From assembly GCA_007258455.2 (NCBI GenBank), contig VDFB02254944.1:1-64000 (forward strand): DNA of 64,000 nt, read 5' to 3'. Within the stretch, counting starts at the first letter, position 1. Each line of letters begins with the position of its first letter. Below are positions 35,871 through 45,895 of this stretch, piece after piece. The position numbers and the translations under genes are program-made. The notes under the pieces were generated by a model. The model was not told the DNA's origin, made no database searches, and saw only the letters and a program-made list of their open reading frames with translations. Origin of the DNA: Sequoia sempervirens (lineage: Eukaryota > Streptophyta > Pinopsida > Cupressales > Cupressaceae).

Positions 35871-36112
35871 GTTAAACTATAAAAAGAAATATCACATTTC
35901 TTTGAAGCATTTTTTTGAAGCAGTTTGCTTGCCTTGTGTATATTGCTTCCACACTTTCATGTATGTCTAGTAGGGCACTTGTAACTACAACATATAACAA
36001 AAAAAATCCATGTTGTTATGCTTTGATGGATGTCCCTTCGTTATTACTAGATATCTGATGTAGTGCACATTATTATAGCGTAAGCCTATTTTTCATACTA
36101 TTTCATTTAGCA

Positions 36113-37018
36113 TCACCAATATTATCCACAAGAACATTTTCCTTATGTAAAATGATGGAAATGGTTCACATCTCTTAGAACAATTTCTCTTGCAACAATC
36201 TTGGAGATTAATTTAGATGTAGTGTGAAAATCATAACATACTTGAAGGTTCTTAACAACTCTAATAGTTGTACCAGGGGCCATGTTTAACAAACCAAATG
36301 CAATTGCTAACTTTTCACTATGGTGGCACATAAATGATTCTTTTTTCTTCTATTCCACAACATTGAGTAAAAGTCTTGAATCTAGAAATACCTTGCTGCC
36401 TTCATTTTCCAAGTCAATTTTTCCAATTTTGCATAGATCTCCCATGTTTGTGGATGTGATTTGTCTCCTACACAAAAAATTATGTACCCATTTATGCCCT
36501 TCAATCCAACTACATGCAGGTATCTTTTTAATTCCTCTATCTTTCATCAATCTCCATACTATTTGAACCTCACCATACATGCCCACTTATGCACAGATGT
36601 TTTAGAGAACACAAGTTGCAGCATTTTTAGGATCCAACTAAAAAAGGAATGTTGTTGGAATACTCAACCTATATTCATATATGATCCATGGGAGCAAAAG
36701 ATTTAACTAGCATCTCAGTAATAATGTTAAGGGTGTCATCAAGATAGCCAGTACGAGCACAAAGATAAACCATGCACACCTAATGATCAATTATATATGT
36801 AATGCAATAAGGGTTACTAACATGTGAAGTATGTGTATCCCTCATCCACTAAACCTGCATGACTGCATGCATCTAGAACACAAGCAAAGCTTACAATGTC
36901 GATGTTCCAGGGTACTTCATTCATTCAAATATTTTGAGAGCTTCCTTACAAAATCCATTTTGTGCACATTCTACAATCATATCATTTCATTCCATGAGAT
37001 GACATCTCTTTGAGGAAT
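36113..37018 (-). pseudogene. PPR protein C-terminus (E motifs and DYW domain), captured fragment
   Basis: In minus-strand order: PQRDVISWNEMI (about 37010), a PPR motif with SHAGLVDEGYTYF wording, LDPKNAATCVL (about 36640), then VWRLMKDRGIKKIPACSWIEGHKWVH (E/E+ motifs, about 36560-36480). The DYW part has CHHSEKLAIAFGLLN, TIRVVKNLQVCYDFH and VLRDVNHFHHFT, and ends GKCSCG.YW. DYW domains act as organellar C-to-U RNA editing deaminases; the HSE, one CxxCH cysteine (now Phe) and CSC signatures are visible. Stops and frameshifts, including one in place of the D of DYW, make it a pseudogene. It lies inside element D and is most simply a captured host gene piece. Confidence 0.85.
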
Positions 37019-37259
37019 TATATCAAACAATTAATTTTGTACTGCATTTTGGTGTCAAATATTTGGTAATTATGGTTAGTTTCATTACATTCAAATTCTA
37101 AATTCTGGAAAATTATATACAGTGAATAGATTGATGGTTTTTTGGATAGTGAAATTAGCTCTCTTAGAAATTAACTAAAATATCTAGAAGGATTATTTTA
37201 ATTAAAGAGGATTTTGTGGTTATTTTTGTAACAATGATTAACAATGATTGTAGAGTACA

Positions 37260-37741
37260 GCTAGCTTGCTATTTTCATTCAAGATACAAGTCATCAAATT
37301 CAAGCACATACCAAGAAGATGGCGCTCTACTTAAAACCCTCAATCTCACTTAGTTTAGTCTATTTACATGGGGATATTAAGGAAGTTGATAAAAAATTAA
37401 TATATATCATCTTTTGTTTGTGAAGGAGAATCCTATGAGATTCAATATGGCAATGGATCAATATATGATTTCTTAAGTAAAGATGACATCATAGTTGGAA
37501 AAATTCTTGTGAAACATCAGGTTTGTATTTTTTGGATGTTAAGGCTTCCCAGTTGGATATCAAAGATCTTTTCTCATCAACTTAATTTGGAATTTATGTA
37601 TAAATGGATTCTTCCATGGTGTAGGTCTTTACTCATAAAACAAATGAACCAGGGTTGACATTTTTGTTGTCTAATTAAGTCTGATGGCATTCTTGGGCTT
37701 GGTTTCCAAGAAATTTCTATTGATAATGTTGTTCCAGTCTG
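37260..37741 (+). pseudogene. A1 aspartic protease (phytepsin-like) gene fragment with introns, captured
   Basis: Three plus-strand blocks follow the order of plant vacuolar aspartic proteases. They are LACYFHSRYKSSNSSTY (37260-37320), GESYEIQYGNGSIYDF plus VGKILVKHQ (37427-37520), and, from 37625, TNEPGLTFLLSN then DGILGLGFQEIS and NVVPVW (to 37741). Between the second and third blocks lies a 104-bp intron (37521-37624) with CAG/GT and TAG/GT borders, at the place where these genes have one. The third block has two stops. The N-terminal active-site DTG and the rest of the gene are absent. The retained intron implies DNA-level capture, not retroposition. Confidence 0.8.
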
Positions 37742-38519
37742 GTTAGTGTTGATAGCCTTCATTCTATAATATCAACTTCATTTTATAATATGAGCATATC
37801 ACCTTTCTTAAACTTTGAACAAGGTTATGAAATCAAGGGTTCCATATGCATATTTCATGCCTATGTTGAACACTCTATTTAAGGCATTTGTTGACAAGGC
37901 TACAATTTTTTAATTGGTTTATCTTTCTTTTGTGTTTGGACTTTCTTTTGTAAACGTGCAATATACAATGCACTTTTATTCTTTCTGAATTGAGACTAAT
38001 TTATTAGTTTTTTTGGTTGTATTAAAGCACAACTTCATTCATGGTGGAGAAGGAAGCACCTTATTGCTCATATCAGATGGCACATTGCATATAAAGGAGG
38101 AAATATTTTAGCTGGGTTATTGTTGACTGTGTTGAAGGAGAGAGCTTCATATATGGGACACAATCAACACTCTCCTTGGATTCTAAATGTTACATCTTGC
38201 TCTACTAAGAATTCCCACATTGTAGAAGTTGTAAGATATGAAAGGGGCATGTGCTCACATTGAAGGGCTTCAAGCATGTGTTTCCATCATTGAAAAAGTC
38301 TTTTGGAGAAGTTTCTTTCTTGCAGTCATTTCTCTACAATATTGTAACTCAAATTTTCAATCATGTGACTGAAAATAACAATTGTAATACTTTATTTGTA
38401 AGTTGTAACTAGAACACCTTTCTTTTATTAATAAAGTTCACCATTTTTTCCTTCTCAATGGTTGTCTTATTGTGTGCAATTTATGATTGATGTGTATTTC
38501 TGTGTTTTATGCTTAAATC
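37742..38519. other. Element D interior right of the protease fragment
   Basis: Could contain intron and flank of the captured protease gene; GTTAGT at 37742 is a plausible donor. No further exon could be recognised. No ORF above 60 codons. Confidence 0.35.
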
Positions 38520-39090
38520 TTCAAATATCAATCAATTAAAATGACTAAATATACTACTAATTGACATCAATTAATGAGTAAATTAACTAAATATACTATC
38601 AATTGACATAAATTAGTGAATAGTGAATAAATATGACTAGATATATGACCAGTGAAATCAGTGAATAAAAATGACTAAATAAGTGACCAGTTAACAACAA
38701 TCAATGACTAAATATATTAGTGAATAAAAAAATGACTAAATAAGTGACTAGATTACAACAATCAATGACTAAATCAACAACTAAATAAGTGACCAATTAA
38801 ATATATTAGTGAATAAAAAATGACTAAATAAGTGACTAGATTACAACAATCAATGACTAAATCAACGACTAAATATATCAGTGGAAAAAAAGTGACTAGA
38901 TCACAACAATGAATTACTAAATATACTACCAAATCAATCAATCAAAACAACCAATAAATGACTAAAAATGGTTTAGTCATCAATCTAGTCACATTATGTA
39001 TAACTCGCAACAAACTAATAATGGTCACGTGACCAACTGTAGTCATTTATACACAATTTATAGTAGTTTATTACTTTTTCTGTACTAGTG
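38520..39090. repeat. CACTA right subterminal repeat array and terminus
   Basis: More than a dozen TGACTAAAT/AGTGACTAGAT units, several in a longer unit of about 60 bp (ATGACTAAATAAGTGACTAG with an ACAACAATCA spacer), followed by the terminal TACTAGTG. The array is about three times longer than at the left end. Confidence 0.82.
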
Positions 39091-39639
39091 TATAGGAAAG
39101 GAAGAAAGGTTAGGACATAGGGATGAGGAAGGGAAGTTGTGAAAAACATAAAAGATTCACAAACCCATAAAGTAAGGAAATGGGAACTAAAGCAATGGAA
39201 TGAGAAAAATATGAGGATATGATACAAATAAATTGGAAGTTGGGAGGGAAGACATAAGCCCAAATATCCATCAAAATCCTATAAACCAATGGAATGAAGG
39301 AAAATGAAAGGATGAAAGCACCCAGTAAATGTTTTAGAACTTTTACATGGGACTGACAGTTGGAACAAAAGGTCAAACAAAAGAAGTATGGAATTCTATC
39401 AAAACCTTATTAATCCATAGAAACTATATAAAATGAACAAATCCTTCCCAAACTTAGAACTTTATTGTTTTTCTATAACTTCCAAGATATGATGGGTACA
39501 TGGGGATTAAGGGGAACACTTAGGAAAATTTGACCAAGGGAGGCCCTTTCAAAAAAATATTAAATTGGCTATATATGGTAGGAAAATTGAAGCCTAATGC
39601 TTAATGAGGTTGGGAGTTGAGAAAAAATTGCACTATTAT
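39091..39639. other. Purine-rich tract between elements D and E
   Basis: G/A-rich on the plus strand, no gene recognised; the minus-strand frames at 39015-39376 arise from this composition. It may be flank of element D continuous with 28500-29083, or part of the diverged left LTR of element E. Confidence 0.3.
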
Positions 39640-39881
39640 ATTGAGTCCCAATAGGGTCCACCAATAATATGCAAGGTTCTCTACTACTCAGTTTGTACAT
39701 CCAAGTTGAGAAATTTGCTAAAAATAGCTTCATAACTATCACTTCCAACATCACCTCCTTCATGAATGTATATAACAATTAATGCTTCAATTATTAGGCA
39801 TCTAAGCACACTTACCAAGAGTGTTGGAGATACATAGAACATCAATAAGATTATGAAGCAAATGACACCTTAATCCTAGCA
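39640..39881 (-). repeat. Element E 3' LTR remnant
   Basis: On the minus strand it begins TGCTAGGATTAAGG after a purine tract CAAGTGGGAGAA (39882-39893). Loosely matches 42840-43154 (GGGTCCACCAAT, TCATGAATGTATATAAC). The left end is not defined. Confidence 0.55.
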
Positions 39882-39929
39882 TTCTCCCACTTGATATTAT
39901 ATATTGTAAATACATACATATGAAATACA

Positions 39930-40815
39930 AATATAATTAAGTACAATAATCAAGGCCCATGACCTTAATTTTTTTCTTTTTTTTCACCTAAATAAGTTAT
40001 AAATTCCCTAAAAATAACATCTCTAGAAAAATAATTTTCTAGGTTAGAGGATTTCAAAATTATATGCTTTACCATTCTCACTATAACCAACAAAGATACA
40101 TTTATGAGATTTTGGATCTATTTTAGATCAATTTCCCTAACGAACATGAATGCAATCCTCACAAGTAAATATTCTTAAATGTGAAAATCAAGGATTCTTA
40201 CATATCCACACTTCATAAGGAATGTTATCACCAACATCTAAACAAGGATATTTATCAATGAAATAACAACTAGTACCCAAAAAGCTTCTACCCAAAAAGC
40301 TTCTACCTAAAAGCATTGATCTATTTGTGCACCACTTAGCATACTTATAGCTCTTTCCATAAGGTTTGGTTCATTCTTTCTACTACCAAATTTCATTGAG
40401 GAGTGGAGTGTAAGGTTTAGTCTTGTATTGAACAATACCTAAATTCTTATAGAATTCATCAAATTTCCTAGAGAAATATTCACCACAATTGTCAAATCTC
40501 AACACCCTTATCTTATAATCCATTTTCCTCTATGCTAAGGCTTTAAAATCCTTATAATTAGTGTAAACTTTAGATTTTAGGCACATAAAAGGAATCTATG
40601 AGTATTGATGCATCATCAATGAATGTGAGATAATAATGAGATTTTTGCATAGAACCCACATGCACTAGACCAAACACATATAAATGAATGAATTCTACAA
40701 ATCTATTAGTTCTATTAATTCCAATAGGAAATGAATATCTACTCTGTTTTCCAAACACACAATGCCCATAGAAATCATTTTTTTCTATAAAATAATTAGA
40801 AAAATTGTCAACCAA
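39930..40815 (-). pseudogene. Element E integrase
   Basis: The minus strand shows the zinc-finger end GHCVFGKQSRYSFPIG, then FVEFIHLYVFGLV and YYLTFIDDASI (copia integrase core start; the first catalytic Asp position reads HLYVFG, so it is changed). After damaged core sequence the C-terminal block CEDCIHVR...DPKSHKCIFVGYSENGKAYN is clear at about 40150-40050. Multiple stops. Typical of Ty1/copia integrases, where 'SKLDPKSRKCIFLGY' marks the C-terminus. Confidence 0.8.
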
Positions 40816-40916
40816 CTTTTTATTAATAATTTTTCTAAAACTTTTTCACTTATGTGACCCAAACATTAGTACCACAATATAAATGCATTTTCAGTGCTAG
40901 TTACATTGACAATTTT

Positions 40917-41300
40917 TTAAAATATGGAAGCATTTATCCTAAATAAGGTCTCAATCCAAGATCCTCTAGCAACCACTAAATTCTCTCCTACCAACCCGCA
41001 AGTAGACTTTTCAAATATCATGTGCACAATAGAATCATTTAACTTGGATATAGAAAGTAAATTTCTCATAAATATTGGAGTATGCAAAACATCATCAATG
41101 GTTGTAATTATTCCACCATTAAAATGGAATTGTACTTTTTTTACTAATAATCTTCTTGGTACTATTGTCTCTAAGGAAAGACTCTCCTCCATCATGAGAT
41201 ATAGATTTAGAAAAATAATCTTTGTGGGGAGTCATATGGCAGGAATAACTTGAATCAATAAGTCAATCATCATCAATCATAGTGTTAGCAAAAATAAATA
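40917..41300 (-). pseudogene. Element E protease and GAG-pre-integrase region
   Basis: A protease motif reads LIDSSYSCHMTPHKDYF (about 41275-41215), where copia proteases have 'DSGASSHMTP'; the glycine is serine. It is followed in an open frame by ITTIDDVLHTPIFMRNLLSI and a G/S-rich end, the copia pre-integrase pattern 'L.DVLYVPDLKRNLISV'. The coding region is disturbed by the 75-bp duplication at 41252-41401. Confidence 0.7.
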
Positions 41301-41401
41301 AAGTATCATCATAACCATCAAAAAAAGAATCAATAAGTCAATCGTCATCAATAATAGTGTTAGCAAAAATAAATAAAGCATCATCATAACCATCAAAAAA
41401 A
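41252..41401. repeat. 75-bp tandem duplication in the protease region of element E
   Basis: Two nearly identical units starting GAATCAATAAGTCAATC at 41252 and 41327; 75 bp keeps frame. Confidence 0.9.
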
Positions 41402-41449
41402 GACTTTACTGTGGAGGAATATAAAATCTTTTTCTTGTTTCTACATTCC

Positions 41450-42160
41450 TTCTTCACATTTCCTCTCTTTCCATGGTTCCAACACTTCATTCCACTCGTC
41501 ACTAGGGTTTATAATATAATTTAGACTTTGATCTATCTTTCTTCTTATCCCCTTTAGGCCTTTTTTTTTTGGACCTTCCTCATACATGAAAAGAATCTCT
41601 TGAGCCTTCATTCATGGATTTCCTTCTCATCCCATTTGAAAGAAAATTAGAAATAAGATTGTCCATTTTTTCTCTACACTATTACCACTAATAGAAATAT
41701 TTATATTTTCCTACATATCATGTAAAGAGAAAAATAATAAGATGCATTTATCATCTTTTTCCAACATAACATCTACATGAGAAAATTGACTCAAAATCAA
41801 ATTAAACACATTTAAATGATTTGAAAATTTCCAACATTTAATATTTAATTAATACAATAATCTTTTGAGATGTACAACTTGTTATTAATACTTTTAGTTT
41901 GGTAGATATCATCTATCATCTTCCCTAACTTAAATACAATGCTATCTTTGGAAAAATTTATGGAGATATGATCTGCAAGACATGACCAAATGGTTCCTTG
42001 TTCCTTCTTGTCGATTTTTATCCAATCTTCATCAAACACATCTAATGGCTTCTTTTCTTTGAAATAAGAATTCATTGATTTCTTTCTTCAAGTAGATATT
42101 TCATCTTCAACATCCATAACTTGTAATTGGTACCATTGAATTTATCAATATCCATACAAT
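41450..42160 (-). pseudogene. Element E gag (UBN2 type)
   Basis: The minus strand starts MDIDKFNGTNYKLWMLKMKY (about 42157), the usual copia gag opening, then DVFDEDWIKIDKKEQGTIW and YQTKSINNKLYISK (42075-41845, open). A zinc knuckle remnant KCWNHGKRGNVKKEC lies near 41485. It keeps the first and last cysteines but has His for the second Cys and Asn for the His. Confidence 0.75.
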
Positions 42161-42290
42161 AAGTAAAAGACATAATTTTTAATCCTTTCCATAAATCTAC
42201 AAAAACACACAATACAAAAGCTCTCAATGTAGCAAAAATCCTTCAACACTTAATACAAAGACATCCCTTGCTATGAAGCACTATTAGATT

Positions 42291-42298
42291 TGATACCA
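42291..42298 (-). other. Primer-binding site of element E
   Basis: Minus strand TGGTATCA followed by AATC, next to the LTR; the first eight bases match the initiator tRNA-Met site. Confidence 0.6.
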
Positions 42299-42300
42299 AA

Positions 42301-43034
42301 TATAGAGAAATAGTGTGAAATTGGTACATTGAAATCTCTTACAAGTGTAGACAAATTTGAAATATAATTGATTATCCAAGGCTTACCATATGATGATTAT
42401 GTGATTGCGTAAAATTAGCAAACTATATGAACACAAGATTTACATGGAGAAACCCTTTGGGAAAAAATATGAAACAGATGACATGTAAGTATTAATATTC
42501 AATAAAGAAATGCATCAGTATCTTCACGCTAAGAACACTCTAGCAACACCTATGTGCAAATAAAATAAACTTATGAAACTACTATCTCATGCCTTAAGTT
42601 TATAAAGAAATGGAAGGAGAATACCACAAATGGTTTCCAAAATAATGTACCACCAAACTATAGTAAAATGAAAAACTCTCACATCCAAAATAGTGAATAT
42701 TTTTTAAGAATAGTAAATGTAACTTTGAATGAGCTATGAATAGCAAAAATAGCCTCAATTCTAATAATAGATCACATCTTTAACTTGTAACTCCTTCATA
42801 ATAGCTCATATCCAAAGGTAGGCATCCAAAATCATTACCAAACTCATATGGGACCCACCAACAACATGACAAATGCTACACTACTCACAATCTCAAGTAA
42901 ATAAATTTTCTAAGAAAAACTTGATAACCATTATGTTAACTCCTCCTCCACAAATGCATATAACAACTAATGCCAAGATTCTTGAAGAATATTAATTACT
43001 ATTTTTTTTAAATTACACCAATATTTAAGAATAT

Positions 43035-43126
<92 letters not shown>

Positions 43127-43154
43127 GTAAGGTAAAGTCATCTTAATCCTAACA
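42301..43154 (-). repeat. Element E 5' LTR
   Basis: On the minus strand it begins TGTTAGGATTAAGATG and ends next to the primer site at TCTCTATA, without a clean CA. It contains the compound microsatellite 43041-43123. Confidence 0.6.
43041..43123. repeat. Compound microsatellite (CT)20 then (AT)21
   Basis: Uninterrupted CT run followed directly by an AT run, inside the element E LTR. Likely length-variable. Confidence 0.95.
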
Positions 43155-44599
43155 AAGTCATGTACTATGTGTTCCTTTTTGTTGAGAGAGCAACCCATCA
43201 CCAAATATTTTTACATTGTACTATACCTTTGGTAGACTTGACTATCAGTACCTTATTTCCCTAATGCTATGTCTTTTTTTATATTGGTCATTTGATGCGC
43301 ATGACATGTTTTCATTTACATTGAGGGTTTCCTTTACATCATGAATTACTTCATTTATTTGATGTTCCTATATGAAAGGTGATATTTCTTCCATTTGTCG
43401 ACTTAAAAGAATATTTATGCAACTTAGATATAATTGATTAGAATTATATAATCTACATGGATGCAACATTCATTTCAATACACAAACCTATTACTTTTGA
43501 ATGTGTCATGTCCCCATTACATCACACCCTTCACATCTCAACTACCTTAACTACTTATAATATTGCTTATCAATATCTTATTTCCTTAGGGATACTTCAT
43601 TATGTGTCTTTGAGCATGCCAATGAAAGAAAAGCAATGCATTCCATTAGTCTAGGTTGTGCATATGCCATCTTGATTAATGAGAAATAAGTTGCACACTT
43701 TAACAAGTCCCAATGAAGCTTTTAAAATGATGTGTTAGGTCTCCATTGCTAAGCTCCAACCCTTTATATCACAAACTGATTGTTTTCCCTTTTCATTTAT
43801 AATGCAATGTGTGATGGACTATATAAGGTGAAAGGATTTCTATCATCACAAAAGTACTACTTTTCAAGCATCCATATGTCAAATAGTATAGCACTTTTGG
43901 TCCACACTACCCATATTCCAAATTACTTTAAATATACCCATATTCTAAGAAGGGTACATGTGTTAGCTCCCCATTCCATCTTTATCCCTCTTTATATCTT
44001 GAAGTACTATATTCCTATATCTTTTTACTTCTTGTGGTGTGACGAGTCGTATAGATCCTGCCACTATTAAAAAATCAACTCCTCTCTTTGAATCAAATAT
44101 AAGAACTTTAGTATAAGTTATTAAGTCTGCCATATGGTTCTATATTTCTTGCATGTGAGAATCTACATTATCTTCATTCATTTAATGAATTAAAAGTGCC
44201 AAATGTTTTTCATCTATTACGTTTGATGACATCATTGAAGCGAAACATTTATGAAAACTATAATTCAATCAAAAAGCTTGGATTTTTTTTTAAAGGCACA
44301 TAGAGTTTGGGCTATAGCTCAAAAAGTAATCAAGATTCGTAGTGGTGTAAAGCTTTTCTAATTGATCAAGTAAAATACATAAGAACCCTTCTCAAATTAT
44401 TTTGCTATCAAAAGCTTGTGAATCATTACATTTAAGGGATATATAATTTTGATCTTAATTCAAGGGACTTTAAGGTTTTTTTTCTATGTTTCTATATAAA
44501 GATTTTTGTGATTATTAAAATCTTAAAAGAAAAAACTTATTTTTATTCTTTGTGCAAAAAGTGACTTTCAAATCATGTAAAGGTCCTCTTACATAAGAC
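43155..44599. other. Unassigned AT-rich tract
   Basis: Three small plus-strand frames (43457-43654, 43780-44070 and fragments) with no recognisable similarity or codon pattern. No LTR or repeat partner seen in the window. Confidence 0.4.
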
Positions 44600-45895
44600 T
44601 TGATAGATCAATTGCATGGGTCATTGAAGAGGTTTAAAATTGGATCAAGCAAGGGTGTATTAAGAGACCACCTAGAGGATGTGGCTACATGCGTTAACGT
44701 TTTTGTCAACCCTAACACTAGGGCATGGCTTTTCAAATATTTTTTTGACATATCCTTCAAGTTTATCACTTTGAATAACATCTAGAGGTTTGGCTTGATA
44801 AATCTCATTATGCCCAATTGCTTTGTAAATATGGACTTTCTAGAATGGATATGCAAATAGTATGTTTTGAACACTAGTAAAGCTAAAGATGCTAAGCATA
44901 ATACATTGTTCATGGTCAAAAGAGGATTGAATCATGGTATATTTGATTTGAATAAGGATGCAACACATTCAATTGGTTTGATATATTTAGCTATAGAATA
45001 TAATAAGGATAAGAATAGCTTTAGAGTAAATTTACTTCCTTATCATAGATAGAGAACAAAGAGTGACAAGGAAATTAAAATTGATCTCAATTGTCGAGTT
45101 AGAGTCATTTGACACTAATAAGTTTGAGGTTTATTCTCAATTGACTTATCGAGCAATTTTAGATATAAATATGAATAACACTTCTATGAAGAGATTATAT
45201 GATTATGTTCTATTGTTGGGTGATAATCTACACAAAAAATTGGTTAGTTTCAAAAAGTTTTATTCCTCTCACATTTTAAGATAGTATTCATTATTGTGTC
45301 ATATTCTACTACATGTTTTCTCTACTTAAAAGGGGTGATACTTTAGAGGTTATGGTATCATACGGGAATAATTTAACTCTCCAAATGAGAAATATGAACA
45401 TGGAAATACACTATTCAACTCAAACCAATTCATATTTGAAATTTTTTTATTACTCCTATTGTTAAGAACCATGGATGAAATAAGAATAGGTCATCTAATG
45501 GATTTGTTAAGCTTTTATGGCCTATTGCATTGATGTAGGATACTATAATAAATCATAATTGGAGTGACTAGTTTTTTCATGAATATTACATTATTATAAG
45601 TGTCTATGGTTCCACTATAACACCTCATAAACTACCAATATCTGTATTGAATACGGTTTCCTTTCTAGAAGCAATGTGGAAAATGCATAATCTAGATCAA
45701 TTCCATCTTAGCCAATATAATAAGGTAGATTTCTTACCCCCTTAGTTGCAAGTTTCACATGTCACCATCTTGCGTAAGGAGGGATGTGACTTACGAGCTA
45801 ATAATAAAAATGATTATGGAATGAAGACTAATGAGCAGAGGCAATTTGACCCTAAAGGACTCATTGATAACTTGAGTAAAATTGTTGGCATATTA
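44600..45895 (+). pseudogene. Coding-like degenerate region interrupted by element F (unrecognised)
   Basis: Consecutive plus-strand blocks separated by single stops or shifts: 44600-44785 (LRDHLEDVATCVNVFVNPNT), 44867-45052 and 45063-45284 (FEVYSQLTYRAILDIN). Then, from about 45650, NTVSFLEAMWKMHNLDQFHL leads to a block (45746-45895) that stays in frame across the element F insertion. The spacing looks like an old protein gene, perhaps a retroelement gag of a type I do not recognise. I make no functional call. Confidence 0.35.
45891..45895. repeat. Target-site duplication of element F, left copy (TATTA)
   Basis: Directly before TGTAGTGACC, identical to 54906-54910. Confidence 0.92.

Larger units (their letters stand above)
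29084..39090. mobile_element. Element D: 10 kb CACTA (En/Spm) transposon carrying host gene fragments
   Basis: The left end reads CACTAGTAGAATTTG and the right end, on the minus strand, CACTAGTACAGAAAAAG. These are the terminal inverted repeats expected of CACTA elements. The outside trinucleotides are TAG and TAT, a 3-bp target duplication with one mismatch. Both ends carry subterminal arrays of TGACTAAAT-like words in both orientations. I found no transposase (TNPD-like) domain. The interior holds a PPR-DYW gene fragment and an aspartic protease gene fragment, so it fits a gene-carrying, non-autonomous CACTA. Confidence 0.85.
39640..43154 (-). mobile_element. Element E: degenerate Ty1/copia retrotransposon lacking RT-RNase H
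   Basis: Minus-strand order is LTR (43154-42301), primer site, gag (42160-41450), protease (about 41290), GAG-pre-integrase (41195-40917), integrase (40815-39960), polypurine tract, then an LTR remnant ending at 39881. In copia elements RT and RNase H should follow integrase; here the integrase C-terminus is followed within about 80 bases by the LTR, so they are deleted. The two LTR remnants align only loosely, so the element is old or chimeric. The left boundary is uncertain. Confidence 0.75.
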
